Shown here: positions 1 through 8,967 of the stretch, one piece after another | How positions within the stretch are numbered: the stretch's first letter is position 1 | Layout: each line of letters begins with the position of its first letter | NCBI GenBank assembly: GCA_027972325.1 | Contig: JAPMOS010000016.1 | Span: 570,001 to 590,000 of the forward strand | Direction: 5' to 3' | DNA: 20,000 nt | Source: Paratrimastix pyriformis | Lineage: Eukaryota > Preaxostyla > Paratrimastigidae | Position numbers and translations under genes: made by a program | Notes under the pieces: model-generated | Databases searched by the model: none | What the model was told of the DNA's origin: nothing | Seen by the model: the letters and a program-made list of their open reading frames with translations, nothing else

Positions 1-281
1 CACCCCACCCACCCACCACGCGCAAATCAAGACATTCTGCTCGCCAGAAGGAGGGAGACAGTCCAACTGTATGAAACATCAGGACAGACAGCCCCGATTG
101 GCAGACACTTTTCTTGATCACACTCGTGCGCCGCCCTCCCCTCACAACCCACACCTTCGGCTCGGTGTTTGGGTCGCGAGGTCCCCCCTCCCTTGTTCCT
201 TCGATCCGTCCCATTTTCCTCACCCAGTCCCTTTGCTCCACACACACACACACCTGCCCCACCCACGGCACACACACGCAG
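1..281 (+). other. Left-edge non-coding stretch, probably a SEC23 intron
   Basis: I find no exon here that matches the part of SEC23 expected just upstream. The stretch ends in a short CA-rich run and an AG at 280-281, which is the 3' splice site of the first SEC23 exon in the window. It is most likely the 3' part of an intron whose donor lies outside the window. Confidence 0.6.
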
Positions 282-501
282 GCGGCTTTACGGTGCTGAG
301 CACGGACGGCTTTGTGGGACCTGTCTTTGGGCTGAGTTTCAACAAGCTGTGGAACCCGCCCCAGGCCGAGGCAGATCTGGACATGGTCTTCGATGCCGTC
401 ATCACCGTCAACGTCCGTGTGGGCTGGGTGTTGAGGATGATGTGGATGATGTGGATGATGATCTGGGTGATGATGGTGATGATGATGACTGGATGATGAT
501 C

Positions 502-569
<68 letters not shown>

Positions 570-2913
570 GGGTGATGATGATGATGATTGGGTGATGATG
601 ATGATGATTGGGTGATGAAGATTGGGTGATGATGAAGATTGGGTGATGATGATGATGATCATGATCATGATTGGGTGATGATTCCCTCCCCCTCCCTCTG
701 CTCCACACACTCACTACTCCGCTCCATCTCCAGTCCTCCCCGGAGATCAAGGTCTCTGGCGCCCTGGGCCACTTCCAGCCCGTGGAGCGGACCCCCAAGG
801 CCCCCTCTGTCTCGGACATCGAGATCGGCCGGGGCGGCACCAACCAGTGGCGCTGCGGAGGCATCAGCAGCCAAAGCACCATCGCATTCTTCTTCGACAT
901 TGCCAACCAGGTCCGGGGATGGGATGGGGGATGGGCGGATGGGCGGATGGGGATGGGGATGGGGGACGGGCGGATCGGGGCTGGTTGGGGGTGGGGCTGG
1001 TTGGGGGTGGGGCTGGCTGGGGATGGGGCTGGCTGGGGATGGGGCTGGCTGGGGATGGGGATGGGGGATGGGGGATGGGGGGATGGGGGGATGGGGGGAT
1101 GGGGCCTCCTCCCTCCCCTAGCGCACAGGCCACACCGCCCCCTCCCGACTCACTGCCCATCTCATGATGCTCTCCACGCACACCCACCCGCCACCCACCC
1201 GCCACGCTCCCCACAGGCCACACCGCCCCCACCCGAGTCACCGCCCTTCGTCCAGTTCCAGACCTGCTACTGGCACCCATCGGGCCGCAGGGTCATGCGG
1301 GTCACATCACACCAGTTCACGTCCGTCCTGATCCCGCCCATACGATGATGATGTTGTTGATGATGATGATTGAATGATGATGTTGATGATGTTGATGATG
1401 TTGATGATGTTGATGTTGATGATGATCGGATGATGTTGATGGTTGGATGATGATTGGTGGTGATGATGATGATTGGATGATGGTTGGATGATGGTTGGAT
1501 GATGGTTGGATGATGATTGGATGATGGGTTGGATGATGGTTGGATGATGGTTGGATGATGATTGGATGTTGATTGGATGATGGTTGAATGATGATTGGAT
1601 GATGATTGGATGATGATTGGATGATGATTGGATGATGATGATGATGATGGATGATGATGATGGATGATGATGATGATGGATGATGATGGTTGGATGATGG
1701 TTGGATGATGGTTGGATGATGGTTGGATGATGGTTGGATGATGGTTGGATGATGGTTGGATGATGGTTGGATGATGATTGGATGATATGATGTTGATGGT
1801 GATGCTGCTCAGTTCACGTCCGTCCTTATCATTGAATGATGTTGTTTGGAATGGCTGGATGTTGATGTTGTGTCACCGCACCCCGGTTTCACGTGGACCT
1901 CCGGATGATGCTAGCTCGGCCTTTTCTTTCTCATCGGGTAACCATATTCTCCTCTCGATCGCATCTTTCTCCACGCAGCTGGGCCCACCCTGCCCGGGCC
2001 CTGCAGGACGTTGGGGAGTCCTTCGACCAGGAGACGGCTGCCTGTCTGATGGCCCGGCTGGCCGTCCACAAGGCCAAGTCGTTCCCGCTGCACCAGATCC
2101 TCGCATGGGTCGACCGGTCCCTCATCCACCTGGTCTGTCTGCTGCTGCTGATGATGCTGATGATGATGATAATGATGATAATGATGATGATGCTGATGAT
2201 GCTGATGATGCTGATGATGCTGATGATGATGATTGGGTGATGATTGGGTGATGATTGGGTGATGACGATTTCCCTCATCACATCATCATTGCTCCCATCC
2301 TACATCATCTTCCCTCTATCCCCCCACCCCCATCCACTCCCATCCACCTCTCTCAAACCCACAGCTGCAAAAATTCGCCCTGTACACCAAGCAGAACCAG
2401 TCGACCTTCCAGCTGCCACAGGCCTTCTCCCTCTTCCCCCAGGTCGGTATCCCCCCACACACACACGCCGACCCCCATGCGTCCCCAACTTTGTCCATTA
2501 TCGTCGTCGTCGTCTTCGTCTTCATCATCATCATCATCATCATCAGCACCACCAGCATCATCACCATCACAGTCATCACCTGCATCATCGCTATCATCAT
2601 CATCCAGTCATCCAGTCATCCAGTCCTCCAGTCATCATCATCAGTCCTTTGCTTCACACATCATCATCCGCGACGTACCCCATCCCTCTCCGCCCATCCT
2701 CCGCTCACCTCTGGCGCATATGATATGTTCATCCTCGCTCACACCCGCCGCACCCCCGCAGTTCGTTTTCTACATGCGGCGATCGCGTTTCCTGAGGCTG
2801 TTCAACCACACCCCAGACGAGACGGCCTTCTATCGGTCCGCCGTCATCCAGCATCATCATCATCATCATCATCATCATCACCAACATCATCAACATCATC
2901 AACGTCGTCGTCG

Positions 2914-2986
<73 letters not shown>

Positions 2987-3017
2987 ATCATCATCATCAT
3001 CATCATCATCATCCAGC

Positions 3018-3065
<48 letters not shown>

Positions 3066-4788
3066 ATCAATCATCATCATCCAATCAATCATCATCATCC
3101 AATCAATCATCATCATCCAATCAATCATCATCATCCAATCAATCATCATCATCCAATCAATCATCAGCATCAGCATTCATCCAGTCATCAGCATCCAGTC
3201 ATCAGCATCCAGTCATCAGCATCCAGTCATCAGCATTCAGCCATCAGCATTCAGTCATCAGCAGCAGCACCATCACCCGATCAGCATCCAACAATCTCAT
3301 CCTCACCCGCTCATCCTCACCACGCACACGCACACGCACGCAGTTCGCTGCTGAACCGGGAGACCTGCTCGTCGATGCTGCTGATGATCTACCCGTGCCT
3401 CTTCGCCTGGGAGTATGGCAAGGAGATGGAACCGTGCCTCCTCGATATCAACACCATCTCCGAGTCCCGCATTCTGCTGCTGGATAACTTCTTCCGGATC
3501 ACCGTCCACCATGGGCTTCAAGTGGCCGAGTGGAGGCGACAGTCTGTTGTTGGTGGGTGCCCGCTCCATACCTCACCAGATAAATCGCATCCATGGGCTT
3601 CAAGTGGCCGAGTGGAGGCGACACCATACCACTCCATACCATTCAAACAAATTGCACCATGTGTTCAAGTGACAACCACACCATCAAGATACATCACCAG
3701 CATCATCAGCATCAGCATCAGTCAGCATCATCAGCATCATTTTCATCATTTTCATCGGCATCCAGCCGCCAGTCTGTTGTTGCTGTTGCAATTCCACACA
3801 AACTCCTCACAAACTCCAAACCCGCACCACTGTCAAGGCCGAATCGACCAATTCTGTCCAAATCCCGGTAAACCCAACCACCGTCCAACTGGCCCAGTCA
3901 TGGTGATGTTGGCGATGATGCTCTGATGTGATGATGCTGGTGGGCATATTTTTGGTTTCTGGACCAGCATGGCGTGATCTTACATGGTCGGACATAGTAC
4001 CCCTTCTCGGACAGAGTCTAGCTGGTCAGGATAGTAGACCCTCACTCTACAGACCCGGTGTCCGAAAACTTGGCCAGACCAATTTTAATATCTTTCCCCT
4101 TTGTTCACAATGGGACACCCAATGACAAATATTTTTTTTTCAATTTTTTTTCGTTGTGGCAGGTACAAGGAGAACCCGACTGCCCTCCAGCACCTGCGGC
4201 CCTTCCTCGAGGCGCCCAACGCCGAGATCAATGTCTGGGTTCCCGCCTCCCCCATCCCACCGATGGGAATCCCTGGGTCGGAGCAACTTTTCTACTTTTC
4301 ATGAAACAGCAATGACAACGAAGGCCAACGAAGGCATGATTGATACGAACCCACAGAGTCTTAATCCTCAAGTGGATACGGGCTTCGACAATGTGTTCCC
4401 ACAGAGTATTTTTCGGAAGAAGTGCCTCTGCCTTTTTTTGTGAATCCGCTGAAACACGAGCGCACTCACGTGTGCTCTCCACTGCTGTTTCCAGGCGCCG
4501 ATCTCATGTCTGTCTGTGTCTCCGTCTGTGTGTCTCCGTCTGTGTCTCCGTCCCCGGCCGTGCAGAAAATCCTCGCGGAGCGGTTCCCAGTGCCCTCGGT
4601 GCTCATCTGCGACCAGAACAGCTCCCAGGTCTGCCTGCTGATCATCATCATCAATCATCATCGTCATCGGCGTTCTCATCCAGTAATCGTCATCCCCATC
4701 ATCATCATCGCCATCATCGTCGTCATCATCATCGTCATCCGGTCATCATCATCGTCATCCGGTCATCATCATCGTCATCCGGTCGTCG

Positions 4789-4873
<85 letters not shown>

Positions 4874-5455
4874 GTGCGATCTGAATGCCTGGATTCCTGT
4901 CGCCTTCTGTCTGTGTGGATCCCGACTGTTTGGTATGCTCCCTCGCGGTGTCTACCTGCATTCACACGCCCGCCATCCCCTGTTTTAGGCCCGTTTCCTG
5001 ACATCGCAGCTGAACCCGTCCATCGCTGCCGGGGCAGCCTCTCCGGTCTGCATCGCCCCCCCACCCACTCCCCTCCTGCACGTCAACACACACTCACGCA
5101 ATCGCGCTGACACGAACAAGCAGCGACCATTGACACATTCCATCATCCCCACAATTGACACATTCCATCCATCCATCCATCACACAATTGACCCAGCCCA
5201 TCCACTCCATCCCACAATTCTCGGCCCACTTTCGTTCCCTCCTCTTCCTCCTCATGCATTCGACCCATCCCCACCCGGCCCACTTTCCTCCTCCTCATCG
5301 CACGGTGTGTGTGTGTGTGTGCTGGCGGGTTGTGTTGGGGGTGGGATGGCGGCATCGGGGTTCTCGTGCTTTTGCAGGCCGGCGCCGCCTACTTCTCAGA
5401 TGACGTGTGTCTGAAGAAATTCATGGATTCCCTCGTCCGGCTGGTCGTCAGCTAA
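282..5455 (+). CDS. SEC23: SEC23, COPII coat subunit and Sar1 GTPase-activating protein (C-terminal half, 11 exons)
   Basis: SEC23 forms the inner COPII coat with SEC24 and stimulates Sar1 GTP hydrolysis at ER exit sites. Exons: 282-412, 734-910, 1217-1320, 1979-2132, 2365-2442, 2762-2835, 3344-3541, 4163-4232, 4566-4628, 4989-5045 and 5378-5455 (TAA). Their phases join without a gap into about 393 residues that align with SEC23 from the trunk/beta-sandwich to the end. Landmarks are GGFTVLSTDGF, SSPEIKVSGALGHFQPV, GGTNQWRCGG, SFDQETAACLMARLAV, the helical-domain FSLFPQ/FVFYMRRS junction, HTPDETAFYR, and the gelsolin-fold block CLLDINTISESRILLLD. Exon 10 opens with ARFL, the conserved segment that carries the Sar1 arginine finger in the family. 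The last exon, ending SDDVCLKKFMDSLVRLVVS, matches the usual SEC23 C-terminus. The 5' half lies left of the window. No stop or frame break occurs, so the gene looks functional. All ten introns start GTC[C/T/G]G, and most are filled with microsatellite or other low-complexity repeat. Exon edges could be off by a codon at the first junction, where 412 was chosen for a gapless alignment. Confidence 0.95.
421..681 (+). repeat. (GAT)n microsatellite with a higher-order unit, SEC23 intron
   Basis: A nearly pure GAT/ATG run occupies about 504-568. It is followed by several copies of a roughly 20-bp unit in which GAT triplets alternate with TTGGGT (about 567-680). The whole tract lies between the donor at 413 and the acceptor at 733. 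Confidence 0.95.
914..1105 (+). repeat. G-rich minisatellite, SEC23 intron 911-1216
   Basis: About 190 bases of runs of three to six G separated by one to four bases (GGGGAT, GGGGCTGG, GGGCGGAT units), starting three bases after the 5' splice site. The sense strand, and hence the pre-mRNA, has many more than the four G-runs needed for a quadruplex. Confidence 0.9.
1345..1797 (+). repeat. GAT/GTT-derived satellite with an 11-bp GGATGATGGTT unit
   Basis: Fills most of the SEC23 intron 1321-1978. It contains GATGTT repeats (about 1345-1440), mixed GGATGAT-GGTT/ATT units, and a regular 11-bp array around 1684-1776. Confidence 0.9.
2140..2264 (+). repeat. GCTGATGAT / GAT repeat, SEC23 intron 2133-2364
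   Basis: CTG triplets lead into GATGAT units with interspersed GCT, then three TTGGGTGATGA units. It starts within eight bases of the donor GTCTGT. Confidence 0.9.
2503..2640 (+). repeat. (TCA)n microsatellite, SEC23 intron 2443-2761
   Basis: GTC and TCA triplets in the opposite orientation to the first introns of this gene, with degenerate CAGTCATC units at the 3' end. Confidence 0.9.
2849..3260 (+). repeat. (CAT)n microsatellite grading into 18-bp and 14-bp arrays, SEC23 intron 2836-3343
   Basis: A near-pure CAT/TCA run (about 2850-3060) passes into about six copies of an 18-bp unit beginning CCAATCAATCATCATCAT (3063-3170). This gives way to a roughly 14-bp CAGTCATCAGCATC array (about 3167-3250). 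The graded order looks like successive mutation and amplification of one triplet tract. Confidence 0.92.
3509..3623 (+). repeat. 33-bp direct repeat: end of SEC23 exon 7 copied into the following intron
   Basis: Bases 3509-3541 are the last 33 coding bases of the exon that ends at 3541. They recur exactly at 3591-3623 inside the intron, 82 bp downstream. The copy keeps the coding text but lacks the GTCTGTTG donor. A 13-base match to that donor region (3540-3552) appears separately at 3770-3782. Confidence 0.95.
4497..4557 (+). repeat. CTGTGTCTCCGT repeat before a SEC23 acceptor
   Basis: Several imperfect copies of a 12-16 base pyrimidine-rich unit (GTCTGTGTCTCC) lie just upstream of the 3' splice site at 4565. 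They may double as its polypyrimidine tract. The units also contain many donor-like GTCTGT strings that are evidently not used. Confidence 0.8.
4638..4870 (+). repeat. (ATC)n microsatellite, SEC23 intron 4629-4988
   Basis: Imperfect ATC/GTC triplets and three CATCCGGT-type interruptions (about 4734-4790) precede a pure ATC run (about 4790-4870). Confidence 0.95.
5127..5326 (+). repeat. Short tandem repeats in the last SEC23 intron (5046-5377)
   Basis: A TTGACACATTCCATC unit occurs about twice and is followed by CCAT repeats (about 5127-5200). A (GT)n run lies near 5305-5322, about 55 bases before the acceptor at 5377. Confidence 0.8.
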
Positions 5456-6355
5456 CCGAACCGCTCCCCGCCGCCCTCCCGCCCTCCCTCCCTCATCCTC
5501 CTCCCTCTCCCTGCCCCACCCGGCAAGAATTCGTTCGCATGGTCCTTCTTCCTCCGCCTTCCTTCACCTCCCCCACTTCTTCATCATCATCCTTCATCAC
5601 CCATGGAACCTGCTGGCTCTTCATCATGTTGGCCGTCACCCCCTCACCCCACCCGAGTTGTCCTTGTTGGGTGGCGTTGGACCGCGATTTTTATATTGTC
5701 TGGTGGAGCTGTTCGCTGCCATCTCCCCTTCTTGTTTGTTGTTGTTTTTCTTTTGCAACGGAAATTGCAGAATCAGAGGGGGGCGCCTTCAATAAACCCC
5801 CACCCTCCCATTCATGTTCCGTTCTGCCAAAAGGGGGCTGATCCAGGGGAGAGACACCTCGAAGCGCCCAGTCCTGGCCAAGACGAAGGCCAAAACAGGC
5901 GAGCGTCACACAGTCAATGGCCAATGCAGATTCCAGTGGCCGGGCCAAGGGTGAGAAGATGCCCGCGCGGAAGGTCGGCTAAATCATGACAAGCAGGACA
6001 CTCGACCCGGTGATTTGGACGGGTGGTGGACTACCGAGAACACCTGGACGATCGAGAGGCTGACCAGTTCAAGAAAGAAAGATTACTCGCCCTTCGCGCG
6101 CCATGTGTTACACTCCGGGAGGGGGGGGGGGGGGCGAATGCGTGATGACTCCTCCCGGCTGGGGGCGGGGGCCTGGTAGCGGGGCCGCCCAGTCATGTGT
6201 GGGTAGGGTAGGGGGGGATGGGGGTGCTCAGGCAGGTGAGGCGTGTCGCGGGCCCTGGGCGGCCAGGACGGGGCCCGCCCCTGCAGCCGCGCCATTGCGC
6301 ATAGTCATGGCCCTGGGCACTGTCCCCCGGGCCGACAAGACCACCTGCCGGCATT
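5456..6355. other. Convergent intergenic spacer between SEC23 and the first F-box/LRR gene
   Basis: About 900 bp between two stop codons that face each other. It should hold both 3' UTRs. I see the AATAAA at 5791, a run of G at about 6120-6134, and a G-rich plus-strand stretch at about 6160-6260. Open frames here show no family resemblance, and I found no RNA gene. Confidence 0.6.
5791..5796 (+). terminator. Candidate poly(A) signal for SEC23
   Basis: A canonical AATAAA lies 336 bases past the SEC23 stop, in otherwise non-coding sequence. It is the only such hexamer I noticed in the convergent spacer. Use by this organism is assumed. Confidence 0.5.
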
Positions 6356-8667
6356 TCAGAACATGAAGTGAATCCAGTGCAGCAGCGGCCAGCGGCCCTC
6401 GATCATCTCTTTCCATCTGGGCGCCAGGAAACCACCGTCAGACACCAGGCGCAGGTTGGGGACCGCCCCGACCAGCTCAAACCGCTCCAACTTGGCACCC
6501 AGTGGTGCACGCAGCTCCTCCAGCAGGGGGCAGTCGAGCACCAGTGAGCGCAGGGTCGTGCCCGAGTTGGGTTGAGACATCGGCGACGAGGTTTGATCGC
6601 GGCAGAGCACCAGACGCCGCAGGGCTGGGCAGGTGAGGCACAGGTCGGAAGTGGGATGGAAGCCAAACCGAAGCTCCGTGAGCCGGGGCAGCGCGCACAG
6701 GGCAGCGGCTAGCGCGGGCCGCCAGAACGCCCCTGATAAGCGTTCCCCAAGGAAAGTACAACTGCGCAGGCCGAATCCGTGCCGCCTCAGCAGACAGGTG
6801 GGGTCCAGAGCGGGTGAGTGATCGATACGGAGGCTGCGCAGGCTGGCAGGGGCCGTGTCCAATGTGAGCGCTGTCAGCTCAATCAGGGAGGAAATGCTGA
6901 GGTCGGTCAGGGCCCGGCAGTGCACAGCCACCGTGCGAATCTGGAGGTGACTCCAGTCTTCGGACAGCGTGAAGACCCGCAGCTGCGACGCCTCGATCCG
7001 AAAGTTCACAGAGTGTATGCGCCCGTAATTGTATCGCCCGGGAACCAGGACCAGCTCGAGAGACTCCAGATGGTCCGAGGCCAGGACCAGGTCGTCCGCA
7101 GCGTCAGCAGGGAGTGCCCCCACCGTGACCGTCACCTCGAGATGTCGCAAGGCGGGCGCCGCGTTCAAGAGCTCAGTGAGGTCATCGAACCGAGGGCAGC
7201 GCATTCCCGAAAGCCGAGTGACCGATGGCGCCAGAGCCAGCAAGGCACCCGGGGCAAAGCGGAGTGGGTCGGGGGCCAAGTGGTCACGTACCCCCTTGAT
7301 ATAACTCACCCGGGACAGGCGGGGCATGGCCTGACACTCCGTCAGCTCCTTCTGGTCGGCAAGCCCCCCAATCTGGCGCAGTTGTGGGCAGTTCAAGACC
7401 AGCCGGTAAGGATGACCGCTGACGGTGAGGGGCAAGGTGACCGACTCCAGAGCGGGGCAGTCCAGGGTCAGGCAGGCGTCATGACCCAGGTCCTGCTCCA
7501 GATCCAGGAGACGCAAGGTGGGGCTGGTAATGCGCAGGGGGCTGTCGATGGAGCCCCGCCGGAGCTGGCGGCCCTCGTTTCCAAAACCGCGGAGATGGAA
7601 CGATTCCAGCTGGTTGAGCAGGTCCTGAGGCACTTCCGAAATGTCGACTTCGAGTTCCACGTCCAAGTCAAGGTGGACCAGAAGAGGGCAGGCAGCCAAT
7701 GTTGCGAAGAGGGACTTGGAGAGCCGACAGGTTCGCAAGGAAACCGAGCGGAGCGTGGCCCAGTTGGCCCGCAGCATGACCAAACCAGCATCGGGAGACA
7801 TGTAGGACTCTTCGATCTCGATCGCTTCCAACCGCCCAAGCCGATCGGGGAACAAGGCGTTCAAAAGGGTCTTGGGCACATGAAGTCGGGTCAAGCGGTG
7901 CCCGATGCAGGCCAGCGCATCGAGGCGGCACTCCGGGAGGTTGAGCTCCTCGAGACGGGCCAGGGATTGAAGAAAATACAAGAGGTTCAGATTTTGAGGG
8001 ACGGCGGTGGAGATGGTCAGCTTCCTGAGCCGGGCGCACAGCGGTGAGGATGCGTTCGGGGCCAGCAGGGTCAAGTCAAGGCTGGGAATTGAGGGGATGT
8101 CCAGGTGAAGGGCCTCGAGGCAGGCGCATTGCGCCAGGGCAGGCAGGAGGGGTGTCGGGTCAAAACCCCAACGGGAGGTCAGCTGAAAGTCCACAAGGCC
8201 GGACAGGTGACCCACGATGCGTGGCAGGGCAACCATTATCGAATCGCCCACGGGGATGCGCAGCACGGCCAGCTGGTGATGGCCCGCAAAGGCCTCATCG
8301 ACCCAGGGGGCGTTGCTTTCAGCGGTGCGCCCGCAGCCCCACAGGCCCGGCTCACGCGATGGCAGGGACAGCTGGACGAGGTGCTTGCAGGGGCCAACCA
8401 AGGCAGCAAGGATCTCCGCCGTGAGTGTGGGCAGACTGTCGAATGCCATGTGCCGTAAAGTGCCTCGAACGGCCTGCCTTATGCCGTGGGAGAGGCCAAT
8501 CACAAGACTATACAAACGGAGGGAGTCTTCCGCATCTTCACCCCTCAAGATTGCCTGCAAGAGGTCGATCGGGAGTTGAAGCAGGGAATGAATTTCGCAA
8601 GTTTCTGTGAGTTGAAAGAGTGTTGGTATTTTAGAGAGAACCCATACGACAGACCGCCAGAAGACAT
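6356..8667 (-). CDS. F-box-like / leucine-rich-repeat protein, paralogue 1 (753 aa, 2 exons)
   Basis: Probable substrate adaptor of an SCF-type ubiquitin ligase: an N-terminal F-box-like segment followed by irregular LRRs. The first exon has only 13 coding bases (8655-8667, MSSG plus one base). A 50-bp intron (8605-8654, GTCTGT...CACAG) follows, then exon 2 at 8604-6356. Without this intron the open frame has no ATG before the F-box. The F-box spans about residues 12-52 (LPIDLLQAILRG...). From about residue 60 to the end the protein repeats the LRR pattern with CP or CA before each L-x-x-L core (for example LDCPALESVTLPL, LTCPALRRLVL). Residues LVGPCKHL and GLWGCGRT match LVGPCRNL and GLTGCGKD in the upstream neighbour, so the two are tandem paralogues on the same strand. 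No signal peptide or membrane segment is visible. The F-box is divergent, so Skp1 binding is inferred. The distant start exon is the least certain part. Confidence 0.82.
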
Positions 8668-8676
8668 CCAGTCAGC

Positions 8677-8706
8677 CTCTTGTGAGTGCAGCCTCGTGAG
8701 GCCAAT
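8677..8706 (-). repeat. Hairpin repeat, copy C (10 bp upstream of paralogue 1 start)
   Basis: Divergent copy of a roughly 33-bp element. On the plus strand it keeps GTGCAGCCTCGT followed by GAGGC, so GCCTC and GAGGC can pair across a two-base loop. It sits next to the ATG at 8667. Confidence 0.6.
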
Positions 8707-8925
8707 TTCCGGCTGAAGAAAACGGCTGACACACCCGGGGAGGTTGGATCGTCTGCGAAAGGAAACACTCCGGCGTGCCTGCTGCAGCACCCATGGCCCA
8801 AAGGCATACGAGGACCCCCAACCATTTGAACATAACGGGTTCCCCAATAACGCCTCGAGCCCGAGGATAGTGGAAGTCTCGCAAGTGTTCGTCAAGCAAA
8901 ACGAAAAACGTCGGGCACCTTTCTT

Positions 8926-8959
8926 TCTCGTGTTAGTGCAGTCTCGTGGGAGGCTTAAC
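8926..8959 (-). repeat. Hairpin repeat, copy B (just past paralogue 2 stop)
   Basis: The plus strand reads TCTCGTGTTAGTGCAG then TCTCGTGGGAGGCTTAAC, close to copy A. The stem is AGTCTC/GAGGCT with one position that becomes a G-U pair in RNA. Confidence 0.65.
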
Positions 8960-8967
8960 ACCTTTTC

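Larger units (their letters stand above)
8668..8967 (-). other. Spacer between the two F-box/LRR paralogues
   Basis: About 300 bp holding the 3' end of paralogue 2 and the promoter/5' leader of paralogue 1. It includes two copies of the short hairpin repeat described separately. A reading frame stays open across it into the 13-base first exon, but it contains no earlier ATG and no recognisable domain. Confidence 0.6.

Noticed and set aside
3063-3170. Regular 18-bp direct repeats, CRISPR-like at first sight
   Set aside because: The units abut with no spacers and derive from the adjoining CAT microsatellite inside a eukaryotic intron.
2255-3487. 410-codon open frame rich in H and S
   Set aside because: Most of it is intron microsatellite read through. 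Only 2762-2835 within it is a SEC23 exon in that frame.
6818-8047. Long plus-strand open frame (409 codons) opposite the first F-box/LRR gene
   Set aside because: It is antisense to a clear LRR protein, has no domain resemblance, and arises from GC-rich third positions of the real gene.
8545-8961. 138-codon minus-strand frame between the F-box/LRR genes
   Set aside because: No ATG except the one at 8667 and no domain. It is the leader of paralogue 1, running into its 13-base exon and then intron.
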